A stretch of DNA of 64,000 nucleotides, taken from contig JALQPE010000840.1 of the NCBI GenBank assembly GCA_030407315.1, positions 1 through 64,000 of the forward strand, written 5' to 3'. The notes below the pieces were generated by a model. That model did no database searches. It was not told the origin of the DNA and was given only the letters and a program-made list of their open reading frames with translations. The position numbers and the translations under genes were made by a program. Shown here one piece after another: positions 31,973 to 44,425 of the stretch (within the stretch, counting starts at the first letter, position 1; the number at the start of each line of letters is the position of its first letter). Source of the DNA: Asparagopsis taxiformis (taxonomy: Eukaryota; Rhodophyta; Florideophyceae; Bonnemaisoniales; Bonnemaisoniaceae).

Positions 31973-34900
31973 CTTGCGGTGGTAGAGGTGAAAATTGATG
32001 CCGGTGATTGCTGTGCTTGATGCGATTGCTGATGAGGCGGTGTTGATGTTTGCTCGATGGGTTTTTATCTTGTTTGGATATGTGTGATGGAGGTGGCAGG
32101 GAGTGGTGTGGATGTAGGATTACGTTTTGTTTGGAATGGTATTTTCTCTTACGATCAGATGTTTGTCTGACTGTGCGATGGATTTTTTGCTGCACAAGAT
32201 ATTGATGCATGTTCTCAGTGGACTCGCACAGTTATGAGGCGCTGTTGTCAACGACACGTAGGTATGCTAATGAACATCACATCTTTGCTCGTGGTTGTGC
32301 AAGGAACTGGTGTCATATTTTGATGCGAATTTGTGGTTTGCAAGTCGGACGTATGTGGCTCGTTCTGAGGTAACTTGGTTTATAGTAGGTAAGCACTCGT
32401 TTGCTTCCAAAATGGACATGTATTGATTAAGCAGAGGTTTGACGAATTTGAAATGGGTGATGACAGTGCATGTTGGCTAGTTTCAATCTAACGATGGGAT
32501 ATGGATGTATCTGACAACGAATTGTACCGTTGTCAGGGTATTGTATTGGTCAATTGCTTGCTTGTCTAATATCTATCTCTCTCCCTCCATTGTATTTGGA
32601 CAGGAGACATTGGTCGTTCAACGCGGATAGTCATTTGCTCTGAGCGTGTCATTGTTGAAGTCCACACATCGCAGTGTTCATAAGCGTCGGAAGAGGATAA
32701 AAAAATACTTTCGGAAAGGGGTCCATGTTCCATCGCACGAGCACAGCACATCGTCTTGGACCTAGACAGCGGCGGATGGTCCAATCTCGCGGGCATATAA
32801 CACCGACAGGAATATGGCAGCTCATGTAAATAGCAAGATGTCGACCTGCGTGTCAGATGTGAAGTACAGCAACAATGCAGTCGAAAATGACCGAAGCGAA
32901 TTGGTTGGTTTTATATCTACGCTGGTAATGAATTTCTAGACGTGAGAGGTGATAGGTTGCTTGAAGCAGTCGCGATGATTCGATTGGACTGGGACCGACG
33001 ATGGTGATGCGGATATGTTGAGCGGTTGGAGATTGACTTTTTTTGTTTTCCTGCAATGCAAATCCTTTCCCAACATGTCTGGTCATCATCTCATCTGCTT
33101 CCCGAGGCACATGGCAGAAGCTAACACTGCGTTGTTAGGTGTGCGTGGTAGTGTAAGTGTATTGCAGATACGGTTGATTTATGTTACACTATTGTTTGTG
33201 GCCATGATGAGAAGCTTCGAGCCGACTTTAATGCTCTTAAATCCAACGCGCTTTGATCCTCTCGTGTCGATGACATCATGTTGACGCATCATAAACGAAT
33301 GACGTTTATGTAAGAAAGATCTACGCTCCGTTGTCGCTTCTATTGCAGCCGAATGTAATGGCGAGTTGTACATGTTTGTGCAAGTTGAGTGTCTCTATGA
33401 GCTGTCATTAGATTGTGTTGGACAGCTGTCATGTGTTGATATGAAATATTTATACGTTTCCGTCCACTATGTGTCGAGTTTAACCTCGTTAAGGATTAAC
33501 TCGAGTGCTGAAGCATCCTATCATTGCATTAATCCCAGCCCAGTCACTTGAGAAATATTCAGCTCGATTCTCCGCGACCGAGAAGGTCGGAAAGGTAGCC
33601 GAAAAAAGGCATAGAAGATACAATTTCAACAGTACAACATGTAGACTCATGGAGTGGACCCCTCTCGTTTCACGCATATGAAACATACACTGAACATGCA
33701 ATCATGTTGATCACACCTTATTGATGAGCTGTAACTCAGACTGCAAAGCTCACATGAGATGTGAAATCATGCCTGACTGCACCCACTGCGCTTCTAGATG
33801 TGAGAAACTTCGCTGCGCAAAGGTACTAGAATCAAATGTTATTGACAGTGCTGCAAGATGTTTTTCTATGTTGCACGGTAGTTTTAGGTCATAGACTTTG
33901 ATAAAGTGCCTTACTGGCTAGCCTGCAGCGCTTGAAGGAAACCTTGTTTGATACGAGTGGAACATGTAGCGGGGTCGTAACCTGTGTCGATATCACCAGA
34001 TGATGGGATGTCATACACATCGAATGATCATTGTTGCAATTTTGCAAACCAGTTGTTTTTCTAGTTGTTGACATTGCATTAGAATATCATGCAACTGTCG
34101 GAGATGGCTTTATCGAAGATGGTCGGGCAGGAACAACCTTGTCGAGGAAGGGAGGATATTCGAATAGAAACACACTCGTATACACTTGAACCGTACACCA
34201 ACGACCCTACACCCAATGTCAAGTGTATCGAAATACACTACACAAATTCAACAGCTCCGGCGTGGCGTGGCGTGACGACAGCGAGCAGACTACAGCAATG
34301 CCAGGGAAGAAAAGTGATGGTTAGCTCATAAATTTGAGTTGATATCTGATTTGGAGATATGACAGAGAAATCACCCAAGTGTATTTGTTCTAACAGCCTT
34401 GCGGACTGCAACATCTCGTCTTTATCTACAAATCATCAACCTCGCTTCATTACACGTTCTTCCACTTTGGACTCCAATCGAGCCAACCCGCACCAAGACA
34501 TAGAGGACCTCTAAAATGTAACGATACGTAGCCTCTTACGACATTCTCTCAACGCCAGCCAACCAGTCGATTGGATCTGAAATTTGTCAACACGTGGTTT
34601 GTGAACCATGCACACCCCGCCATCTGTCATACATAAATTGTTTAGCGCGTCCCACGGATATACGTCCGTACACAGTCCAACTGTGCTATGTGATGTATGT
34701 CGTACATCGATCCACCGTAGATGTACGAGAAAGCAATGCAGCGTAGATGCGCATGTACGAACCATGCAATGCATGAGAGTGAAAAAATTGACACGCCATT
34801 CGTACATCCCGTTTGATGCCACTGTCGGAACGATCGATAGTCGTCATAGATTCATGTCTTAATGGCCAAAACTCGTCTTGAAACCTGTCACAATAGAAGC

Positions 34901-35203
34901 AATCGACACGCAGTCTGTTTCATACATTTGCACGTGATCTACATCGATATACGTCGTGTGTACATGACCCTACTAGCCGAACTGTGCGCGCGTACTCGCA
35001 TCGACCAACCTTGGCTCCCCAAGGGACCGATGCGATGCCAATTCCAATCGTTACAAACGTCCTGACTATAACCACCCAGCATATTCACACATCCCTTCTA
35101 AAACATTCATCGTCTATATAACGCACATCGGAACCCATCTCCCTAACCACATCACACACAGCACATCGCACGCACACACACAGACACACACAAGAACCAA
35201 ACA
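31973..35203. other. Gene-free spacer between divergent VWA genes
   Basis: About 3.2 kb with no convincing frame. Small dyads occur, for example the CATAAACG/CGTTTATG hairpin near 33290-33315. The two VWA promoters point away from each other across this spacer. Confidence 0.5.
35116..35122 (+). promoter_or_regulatory. TATA box of VWA paralogue 2
   Basis: TATATAA in the context CTATATAACGCAC, 88 bp before the ATG. The same 13-base block precedes the next paralogue (36657-36669), indicating a conserved core promoter. Confidence 0.7.
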
Positions 35204-35926
35204 ATGTTCGCAACCACCACACTCCCGCTATTCTTCCTGCTGCTTCTCACGGCATCCACACACGCCATCGAGCTAGCCGAGCCGATCCAGGAGGCGCTGC
35301 CCGAAAACTCGCTAGTGGAGAACCGTCGGACAGCCAAGATGATCGAGAATCTACGCGAGGAAGTGGCGCGGGACGGGACGTGCAATCCAAACGTATGTTT
35401 CCTTCTGGACGGGGGTCGGTTTGTGACGGACGACGAGTATCGCACACAGTTGGAATTTGTGCAACTGATCGCGGCGATCCTCGGATCCGACGAGCTGGTC
35501 GGCTTTGCGGCCAGTCAGTACACGCGGCCTCTGCGCACGATCAGTCGATTCACAACGGACGCAGATAGATTCCTCCTGGACATCGATGCGTCGACACGCG
35601 GCGGCACACCGGCCTCGTTGCTCGCGTCCGGCATCCGGTTCTGCGTCGGGCAGCTACGCGGACACCCCGAGGACGTGAACAAGATCGTGATGCTCGCGGA
35701 CGGTCGGTCGTTCTTCCGCGGCAACGCGCGCGGTATCGCGAGACGGTTTATGAGGTCCGGGAGGGGCAACGCGATCTGCGCGGTCGGGATTGGGTTTGGG
35801 AGTGATATTCGGTTCTTGGAGAGGATTGTTGGGAGTCGGGAGAGGGTTTTGGGGATTAGAGATTACTTTGAATTGTTGGATATTATCGACCAGTTGGTTG
35901 CGGAGATTTGCGGTTTTTCGCGTTGA
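35204..35926 (+). CDS. Secreted von Willebrand factor A domain protein (paralogue 2)
   Basis: 240 residues: signal peptide (M-F-A-T-T-T-L-P-L-F-F-L-L-L-L), spacer with E-P-I-Q-E-A-L-P-E-N-S shared with paralogue 1, then a VWA domain. The altered MIDAS is again L-D-G-G-R-F, with T-P-A-S-L-L and L-A-D-G-R-S retained. The same five Cys are present. A poly(A) signal AATAAA lies at 35964-35969, 38 bp after the stop. The gene is single-exon and GC-rich relative to its flanks. It is probably extracellular (cell wall, apoplast or surface). It is closest to paralogue 1 by eye, suggesting duplication with inversion. Confidence 0.85.
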   Translation: MFATTTLPLFFLLLLTASTHAIELAEPIQEALPENSLVENRRTAKMIENLREEVARDGTCNPNVCFLLDGGRFVTDDEYRTQLEFVQLIAAILGSDELVGFAASQYTRPLRTISRFTTDADRFLLDIDASTRGGTPASLLASGIRFCVGQLRGHPEDVNKIVMLADGRSFFRGNARGIARRFMRSGRGNAICAVGIGFGSDIRFLERIVGSRERVLGIRDYFELLDIIDQLVAEICGFSR

Positions 35927-36657
35927 TGCGCTTTGCTTGTAGTATAGTTGGTGCTGGATGATGAATAAACGGAGCTCTAGATGAGTTGTTGATTCTATTG
36001 TCGCGGTTGCGAGGTGGGATACGTCATGACGAGGAGGTGGAGTGATGTACGTTGGATGGGATGCGTGTCGTGGCGTGCGGTGGTATGTCGCGCTGGCACG
36101 GTGTGATTGGGGGGGACGCGAGAAAGAATCGGACGATAGATTGAGGAGGCGGATGGAATTACAGTTTTTTTTTTCGAGAAAATTTGTCGGCGTGCATGCC
36201 AGAGGGTTAGAACACGTGTGAAAGACGGGTAATTACGGGGGATTGGAATTGGACGGAGGGATTTGTAATTAGGGCGAGCGGCGAGATGGACATGTTGTAA
36301 TAAGGAGTGAATGAAGAATCAAATTACATCGAGTTGCATTTTGCAGAAAACGACACCAGCATGACGCATCGAATGTACGAACAACGACGTCATGTTTCTG
36401 CGCCAAACGAGCGGAGCAAGTCATGTGGATTGCATGCACGCGGCGACGAATTAGCGGAGAGGAGGCGCGAAAAAATCCAAACGCTACGCATGATGCATGC
36501 TTTGCTCCGCGTCACACAAACGTGACATAACGCTGACGTACGGATCTGCCGTTGACAGAACGATGCAACGGATGCACACAGCGCGAAGAAAAGGGCAAAA
36601 AAAACTCACCATCATTGCTAACCATCATGTAAGCAAACCATAATAGAAACCAAAAGC

Positions 36658-36664
36658 TATATAA
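36658..36664 (+). promoter_or_regulatory. TATA box of VWA paralogue 3
   Basis: TATATAA, 77 bp before the ATG, within the same CTATATAACGCAC block as paralogue 2. Confidence 0.7.
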
Positions 36665-36734
36665 CGCACCACCAACGCTCGCTCGCTCCCTCACCACCAT
36701 CCCATCATCCCACAAGCACACGCATCAATCAACC

Positions 36735-37457
36735 ATGTCTCTCCAACTGTTCTTGCTCTCGCTCCTTCTCACAGCCGTCCTCTCCCAAACGCCGACACCG
36801 TCGGTCGTCGAGCCGGTCGAGGAAGTGCTGCAACCGGACAATGTGTTCATCCAACAACCAAGCAACGTACAAACGTTCGACACATTGCAAGAACAAGCGG
36901 TATCAAACGGGTGCAATCCCAACGTCTGTTTCATGCTGGACGGCGGGCGGTTCGTCGACGACGACCAGTACAAAATCCAGCGCGATTTCGTGACGCTCAT
37001 CGCGGCCATTGTCGGGGCGGACATCCGGTCGGGATTCGCGTCGGTGCAATACACACGTCCCATTCGTCCGATATCGCTGTTCACCACGGACACGGAGCAG
37101 TTTCTACTGACGACGGACGCGTCGCAACGACGCGGCACGCCGGCGAGTCTGATCGACTCGGGCATGCGTTTCTGCATTCGGCAGCTACGCGGCAATCCGG
37201 AGGATGTGAATAAGATTGTGATCATCGCGGATGGACGCTCGTTCTTCCGTGGAAACCCGCAGGGTGTCGCGAGACGCTTCTTGCGTCAGAGCCGCGGACA
37301 TGCCATCTGTGCGATCGGCATCGGGTTTGGGGAGGACATCCGCTTTCTGGAGAGGATTACTGGTGGCGCGAATCGTGTGTTTGATCTCAACGGGTATTTC
37401 GAGCTTTTGGACGTGATTGATCAGCTCGTCGCGGAGATTTGCGGCCTCGATGGATAG
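36735..37457 (+). CDS. Secreted von Willebrand factor A domain protein (paralogue 3)
   Basis: 240 residues in tandem with paralogue 2, same orientation, 0.8 kb apart. Signal peptide M-S-L-Q-L-F-L-L-S-L-L-L-T-A-V-L-S, then an Asn/Gln/Val-rich spacer that differs from the other two, then the VWA domain with L-D-G-G-R-F at the MIDAS position, G-T-P-A-S-L and I-A-D-G-R-S. The cysteine pattern is conserved. The spacer divergence against a well-kept domain suggests selection on the VWA fold. Role as for the paralogues: extracellular binding protein, partner unknown. Confidence 0.85.
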   Translation: MSLQLFLLSLLLTAVLSQTPTPSVVEPVEEVLQPDNVFIQQPSNVQTFDTLQEQAVSNGCNPNVCFMLDGGRFVDDDQYKIQRDFVTLIAAIVGADIRSGFASVQYTRPIRPISLFTTDTEQFLLTTDASQRRGTPASLIDSGMRFCIRQLRGNPEDVNKIVIIADGRSFFRGNPQGVARRFLRQSRGHAICAIGIGFGEDIRFLERITGGANRVFDLNGYFELLDVIDQLVAEICGLDG

Positions 37458-38012
37458 ATGATTGTAGCACAGTTGTCTATGTTCGGTATATGTATGGACG
37501 GTATGGAGACGTGGGGATTAGATTGAAGGGGTTGTCGGTTGTGTCGTGATGATGCGCGGCAATGGATATATTCCTCTTCTTTCCCCTCTCGTACGGTATG
37601 ACGATTATACGCATAGCTTGTAAACATACCTTTCACGCACTTTGTACTCTGCCAATTGGCGAACGACATGTGGCGTCGTCTCGTCGCGCCATCACGTTTG
37701 GACATCACATGCCGTCGATCTGTCAACTGCCACCTTGCGTCATTCCGTCCGTCACATCAATTCACCTGACTACGTCGGTTTACATCCGTTGCATAGTTTC
37801 GCTTTCCGAGAAACACTTCACTTGTATCGCATTCGACCCTTTCTATTCTTATACCCCCGTTTCGACGCACAATGCCGCATGCAAAGCAACCCGCTATTTC
37901 TACACCTTCCTTACCCTTCTACCATCAATTACCGCCATCCTCCGCCCGTTTCTCTCGCTCAATCCTCGACCGCTTATACATACATACATACACCTACCCA
38001 CCCGCTCCCTCT

Positions 38013-38546
38013 ATGAAACTAGGCCAATTCCACATAGAAAACCTTTACGATCCCTCTACTACCGATCAACACCCTGCATCAAAAGCACCACCTCTACACC
38101 ACCCAAACAACCCAGACCCGCCTCCCGCTCATCTCCATCTCACCCGTCCTCTCCACAAACGCAACAACCCGCCTAAACCCCAATCCAACCACGCGCCGTC
38201 CGCCCCACATCGCGCATCAACCAAACGCATGTCCCATCCGCAGGTTACGACGCGGCTGGAAGCTCTCCACGAAGACTCGCGCCGAAAGCGCTGGAAACCC
38301 GTAGATACCCGCGCGTCTGCAACCGAGATGCGACTCGTCGTGCGCGAGCTCGCAATTTCCGGCGTGCATTCTCACCCGCCTCGCACGTCCAGACGCGGAC
38401 CGTTCTGTGCAGCGCTGCTACGCGCCGTCGCGCAGATCCGCTTCTCGTCCGAGAGCGGGCGCGCGGTCCTTTCTAGCGGCCTTGATGACGCTCATGGCGT
38501 GTTTCGACGCGCGATGGGTCCAGCGCCGCGCAATGAGGCATGGTGA
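38013..38546 (+). CDS. Hypothetical basic protein
   Basis: 178 codons from the Met at 38013; an ATG at 37872 in the same frame would add a Pro/Ser/Tyr-rich stretch of 47 residues. I prefer the downstream start because the upstream part reads like translated leader. The N-terminal half is His/Pro/Asn-rich and probably disordered. The C-terminal half is Arg-rich with helical potential (R-L-E-A-L-H-E-D-S-R-R-K-R-W, then A-T-E-M-R-L-V-V-R-E-L). No signal peptide or membrane segment. It might bind nucleic acid, but no family is recognised, and the gene itself is uncertain. Confidence 0.35.
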   Translation: MKLGQFHIENLYDPSTTDQHPASKAPPLHHPNNPDPPPAHLHLTRPLHKRNNPPKPQSNHAPSAPHRASTKRMSHPQVTTRLEALHEDSRRKRWKPVDTRASATEMRLVVRELAISGVHSHPPRTSRRGPFCAALLRAVAQIRFSSESGRAVLSSGLDDAHGVFRRAMGPAPRNEAW

Positions 38547-41500
38547 GTCCGGGGTTGTGGAGTGTGCGGTGAAATGGCGTGGGTGGTGGTGCTTTTCGGG
38601 CTTGTCTCGAGGTTGCGTGATGGAATGGATGGCTTTTCCCCGGTGCCGGATTAGTTTGGTGAGCTTCGTTTTGTATGGTAAGTGCCTTACTACGAAATGT
38701 CGACGGTTGTCAGCTTTCAGACGCGAGGTGATGATTGGTTACACGTGTCTCTCTCGTCGGATTTTTGCGTGACACGGCGGTGGAGCACAAACGTTTGCTC
38801 TCGGTCGTTGCATTGCATTGCTGGTTGCAGTTGCAAATTTTCGGCTGAAATTGGTTTCGAGACTCATGTTTTCAAACTTTCAAATTTTTGATTTCGCGTA
38901 TTGTTTGTTTGTTTGTGAAATATTTGAAAAGGCTTTGAAAATTGAAATGTGGAACTGATTGAGATTCATGCCATTGATCTCCTCAGCATCTCACGCCTCT
39001 CGCCGAGCCCTCCGCGTGCCGCTCCCAGATGCCAACATTTTCCATCGAGGCGGCGTACGATACCGACTCCGTCTCATTGAAAGTTCTGCAATCATGATTG
39101 CGCTTATGCCTTCTCGATACAACTTTGTTTCCAACCATCAACACCAACATTGTACAGCAAACTCATCGATCGGATGAATTCCTTCGCGTTCATATTCGGC
39201 CTCCGCCACTATCACACCGATCATGCTGCTCGCTAACTGCCAATTGGTGCCACATTCTCCAAGTGATGCCCAGATCCACATGCTCACACTCTGCAATCCC
39301 GCAAACCCTATCTGTCCAACTGGCCATTTAGAATACCGGAAACCTCCACTCTGACCAACGCATCTCGGCTATATAGTGCGGTACAGCTGTGATATAGGCG
39401 TATCGTCGCAGACCCCAACGGTTTGTGACGATTACTAGGACATCTCTCCATGTTTGTTAGCGTGTCGACAACCATATACCACCGTCATTACTTGAGCGAA
39501 TTACAAGCCATCGATTCTCACCCATCCTCTCTTCGGGTAGTCACTTGCATTCGTCATTAACAGACAATCTACCAAATCTGAGACTTGCCCAAATGGAAGC
39601 AGCGATTTACTTTCTTCTGGCCTAGTATACTTCCGATGTGCGCGCTTATATGGTGTCCCGAAACAGCTATATTTCCCCACCAGCGACATCTTCCAGAGCG
39701 ATCCGACGTAACATTACCGTTTCATGACACCACAAGCTGCGTTAGACAATTACAAATCATCAAGTAGTGACTGCCTTTCATCAACGCCGCTCATCTTTCC
39801 ATATTCGTTATTGCAACCGCCTTTGCTCGCCACCTAGCGAAACCGCGCGTATGAGTTGCAAGAGTATGCTTTAAGCCAATGGTGGAGAAATATGCGTGCA
39901 ATGGCCGACTCTGACGTGCGTGCGGACGCGCCGACGGGGTGGCAAGTGGACAGAATCTCTCGTCGAAAGGTGCGTTCGATGATGATCCACCTCAGCAAAT
40001 ACGTGTACAACCGCGTCTTCAAGCGGCCGCATGCAACTTGCAGTTCGCGCTGTTGTCAAGAAACATTGTTGCGCGACATCGTCAAGCGATATCGACTTCC
40101 GCGAAAGGCACTATGAGGAATAGCCGCTAAATTGCAACACAGGTGAAATGCACGCAAGTTTTTCAGCGTCAACGCAGACCAAGTCTATATCGCATCTGCA
40201 AAGCTTGACATTTTCATCACAACCGCGTCAAAAACCCCCAAAAAGCCGAAATGGACTCGTATGAGCCAGCTTGTGACTATAAGCGCCTGCAATCATTCTC
40301 AACCTAGCCTTCTTCTATTTTGTCTAAATCCGATTGGGGCTGGACAGATCTCTCCCCCGTCTACAACAAAGTAGCATACAAGAGGAAGTGGATCTTCTCC
40401 AAAACTGAAGCGTCCCTCTCTCAATAGCACGAATTCACTCATGTCCCCAGCTCTCGCCATCAGCTACTGAATTGCCAAATAGGTATTAAACAGCAGCAAA
40501 TCCAGTTCCTTCCGACACGTCCCCACTAGTATTGACTACCAAAGGACGAGATCATCATTTGCTTTACGAAATTCTTTTGTTTTGTATTCCGTCATTCAAC
40601 AAGTGCATGGTGAAACAGGTTCAACCCATTGACTTGGATTTGATAATTGCGATGGTACTCGAGATTTACCATATGGTCAAACAAGACGATACGACATATA
40701 CTAAATGTGTTGAATGCGATTGCGTAGTAAATTTCGCATCATGACCCCGCAGAATGAATATATGCAAGCAGATACCGTGACAAAATCAGAGAAATGAGCG
40801 CACCGATTGCGGGAGGTCGATACGGAAAACTTGCTTCCAGGCAAAGCAGTTTTAATGATAGCAATTTGTTCCCGCCCTGTGGTATATTAGATACAGACTG
40901 TAAACATCAAAAGACGAGGACATAACATGGAGATGTGTATAGCCCACTGGAGCGCGTGCATGTCGATAGGTTTTCACTGATATATATCACTCACGGAATG
41001 ATTTTTTGGACTGCAGGTGTGGTGTTAGACACGCAAAAGGCCACGGTGAAAAAGGACCCTAGCAACGCGGATTGGAGCCGTTGATGGATTGATATAGCGG
41101 TGAAGAACTTACCCATCACAAGACATGAATTACAACTCATGTGCATCGAAAGCGTTATTGTCGTGGTCGCTGATCAACACTACCATCGTGCAAGACGCTC
41201 ATGCCATTGCAACTAGGCTTACGAGACTTCTTGAAGCGCGCTTAAAGACGTGTCGGAAACATCGATTATCGTGCATGTATTCGCTTCTATCGTGATTTCT
41301 CACAGCGGCGGGATAGACATCTCTAGGAATATATAGCCAAACACAATCATTTAGATCGAAAAAATAATACATTTCCGAGCTACTCAGGGTCACTATCAGA
41401 CCTATATTGCGAGAGTTGAGAACGATATTGTGATGCTGCGGCTGGTGCATTAGTCGCTCATGTCAATATATGCCGAGGGTATACACTTTCCCGAGCTTAG

Positions 41501-41796
41501 TTGCCGCTACATGTCGTGAATTATATCACATAGATGTGAACTACGCTCCCTACGAAGAGGGCAGGTGTCCTTTTCTTTGACTTCATTTTAGTCTTCCATT
41601 GATCCACGTGTGCAACTGTTCTCCATTTGACCAGTTTATTGCACTATTGGGATCTACATAGATGCCTCCAGCAATGATACTATCACCGGACATGCTGCCC
41701 CTGCTCGTACTAATGCCGGCGCAATTATCGTCGTCTTCGCCGTACTATTGCAGAAGTACAATGGTACTAACCCTCCACCACTATTGCAGGCGGGCC
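38547..41796. other. No gene recognised
   Basis: About 3.2 kb of AT-rich sequence. The 70-codon frame at 40532-40744 has a plausible hydrophobic pattern but no domain or homology I can name. TGTGGTAGTCGT-type repeats begin at about 41808 inside the next gene. Confidence 0.5.
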
Positions 41797-42462
41797 TCAT
41801 GCAGTCGCTGTGGTAGTCGTTGTGGTAGTCGTTGTGGTAGTCGTCGTTGTAGTACTTGTCGCTGTGGTAGTCGTCGTTGTAGTACTTGTCGCTGTGGTAG
41901 TCGTCGTTGTAGTACTTGTAGTTGTGGCCATTGTAGTCCCAGTCATTGCTGTGGTAGTTGTTCCCGAACTAGTCACAGAGCCCATGGTCGTCGGTGGGGG
42001 TGTACTCGTAAAGAAGTTGAACGTCCCCCCGTTAATATTAATATTCTCTACATTTATTTGTGGACTCACCGGAGGCGTTGGGCTATCTGGAGAAACTTCT
42101 GGAGCCACTGGAGGAGGTTCTGGAATAGGTGTCACAATATCGGGATCGTCTTGGGTCCCGGATCCGGATTCAGGTTCTGAGCAGCTGAAGCCATAGATGG
42201 TCAGAGGAGCACAGACATTTAAACGGTCTGGATCACAGAAAACCCTTTCAGTAAAACATCTCGTAATAGCACATCTTGGAAATAATGAACATTCCGATTC
42301 TGCTAGACCAGCGAAAAGCTTGCAATGATTGGGGCAATCGGCCACGAGACGTTCGTTTGTGATATTTTCCAAGGAATTTTCCTTGTCCTTCACAACACTG
42401 GAAAGACATGTGGTCAGAAAAAGGATGACTGCAAACAGTCGAAACGAGTAGTTGAAGGCCAT
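41797..42462 (-). CDS. Secreted Cys-rich protein with Thr-rich mucin-like tail
   Basis: 221 residues from the ATG at 42462; the open frame extends to a TTG at 42480. A signal peptide (F-R-L-F-A-V-I-L-F-L-T-T-C-L-S-S) is followed by about 70 residues with spaced Cys (C-P-N-H-C, C-S-L-F-P-R-C, C-F, F-C-D, V-C, F-S-C), probably a small disulphide-bonded domain. Then comes a Pro/Asp/Ser linker, and a C-terminal ~70 residues almost entirely Thr with Ala and Ser. That tail is encoded by a GTCGTTGTGGTA-like repeat and would be heavily O-glycosylated. A TATA box (TATAAAA, 42544-42550) lies 82 bp upstream. It probably resides in the cell wall or extracellular matrix. The repeat tract is expected to vary in length between individuals. 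Confidence 0.7.
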   Translation of the reverse strand: MAFNYSFRLFAVILFLTTCLSSVVKDKENSLENITNERLVADCPNHCKLFAGLAESECSLFPRCAITRCFTERVFCDPDRLNVCAPLTIYGFSCSEPESGSGTQDDPDIVTPIPEPPPVAPEVSPDSPTPPVSPQINVENININGGTFNFFTSTPPPTTMGSVTSSGTTTTAMTGTTMATTTSTTTTTTTATSTTTTTTTATSTTTTTTTTTTTTTTTATA

Positions 42463-42543
42463 GTTGAATCGAGAGACCAAATCTTCGTCTCCTCTAAGCG
42501 ATAGTGTTCGGATCCTTAGTGTGATATCACCGAAAGAACAATC

Positions 42544-42550
42544 TTTTATA
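42544..42550 (-). promoter_or_regulatory. TATA box of the mucin-like gene
   Basis: TATAAAA on the minus strand, 82 bp upstream of the ATG at 42462, a spacing close to that of the VWA genes. Confidence 0.6.
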
Positions 42551-44425
42551 TGCGTTGATAAAATGAGTTCGCCGACTTAAATCCCTTCTATAGATTAAAA
42601 GTTCAAAGCATAGCCATTACATTCACTCTTCCTTTATTTCACGTCATGTTTGAAAATATAGGAGAATCGCAGGATATATCCCTACATCTCGCAGAACCAC
42701 AAAAGTCAAACCAGACTTGCGTATGAATAGGTTTAGCACACATCGTGAAACCAACTACATGTGGTGCCGCTTCGGACCCAAACAAACTACAATATTTAGA
42801 TTGTGCGTGACCCCCATGTCCACAGCAACTGTTGTAGCTCCACGTATTGTAAATTCATCAGTGGTATACAAGACACCTTGAAGTGGAGGAACAGGAGCAG
42901 CGCGATAGGGCAAAGGGAACTAAAATTGAGACAAATTAGCAAATTTCGTTCACGGAGACCCCCAGTCTGTAACAGAGTTCGAAGCAGAATCGACTAGGTT
43001 GAAATAAGCGTTTCCTCTGGTGGTTTAAGGGGTATTCGGCTAGTATATTTCGCTCGTATATCGAAAGAGTTGCGGAGAAATAGGCAAAGAGCGCAAAGCC
43101 AATGGTATGTTGCAAAACTGAGCGTTTGCCACTCCGAGGAGTAGAGTAATGATATCTTCGAATACTGTGAACGTTCGGTCGTTCATCAACAAGGCACAAG
43201 AGCGTGACACAGTGTTGGCTTCGTTCGACTGCTTTCCTCAGATATCATCATGTGATGATATTTCTGTCTATAGTATGCTTTCAATAATCATTATACCGTT
43301 CGATTCAGCCGAGCAGAACAATGATGTAGATCAACTGAACATCCTGGAGGGCAATGTCACCATTTCTAAGTTCAGTAGGATTCAATGAGAACACGACCAT
43401 ATATGATATAATAGTTAACTGGTTTGACATATCTCAAACTTCGAAACATCGTGCAAAGCCTTTAGCATTGACACACAACGATCACTCAATTCCTGCACTT
43501 GCTCTGCTACTTACTTCATTTCGCCCATTCTCCCGCATTCCAACCCACACCCGACTTGTCTCAGAGAGTAATCACAGTATAGACGAGCTAGTGAATAATG
43601 TATAAGCGGTACCTCAGAGTACCGGAGAAACCCCCTCTAGAGTGAGCGCGGTACGGAATGTAATGGAACGACTCGCGAGCCGTTTTCTGGCCATTGAGAT
43701 CAATCACCGAGATCAACAAGGTGCTCGAACAATTTCGCCCAATTAGTTAAAAAAATCGTTTCAAGCCTTGTGGTTGGTCCACTACAGCAAAAGCTGAAAA
43801 ATAACCGAAATCAGAGGACTACATATGGTCGGCTGATCATTTATCATAATTTCTCCAATTTTCAACAACACAAACGACGGGATGAGCAGCACCGAGCGAT
43901 TACCCTCAGAGGGTAAGTTGTATCAGATGAGTCCAGACGAAACTGATCAAGGTTGAAAAGTTTCGGCGTCGGCAAAGACCGAAACAGTGATGTCGCCTGT
44001 AAAAACCAACTTTACTAAATTTAATAGTCGGTCGACGTAGGCACTGGGAAACGGCCTCTGTGTCTGGTCTGGGCGAAATCGCATTTTGACTATTTCTCAA
44101 ACTTTGCTTATTCCACGCAATACTGTTTTGCCAAGTGGGAATTTTTGATGATTAGTGAAAATGATTGGCTGTCTGAAGGTGCTAGTGGATCTGATTGGAT
44201 GAAAACCATACACGTCGTACCCAGAGTAAATTGTTCACATCCAATCTAAACACGCGCCGAGGGGCATGTTTTATTGTTCCCGAGCTGCTCGTTAGTCGTA
44301 ACCAGACACTCGTTTCCTTCGCACGTACTGTTGATGGATTTGCTAAAGCAATGGCTTCAACTTTATGTTTTCGTTCTGACAAATGAGAAGACTGGGTTGC
44401 GATTTGGAATATAGCATAACCATGC
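42551..44425. other. No certain gene
   Basis: Frames at 43149-43388 (plus, 79 codons) and 42936-43199 (minus, 87 codons) overlap and neither has a domain. The plus one has the more natural composition. No repeat or RNA gene seen. Confidence 0.4.

Noticed and set aside
41810..42196. Plus-strand ORF with a long poly-Val segment
   Set aside because: Shadow of the Thr-rich tail of the real minus-strand gene.
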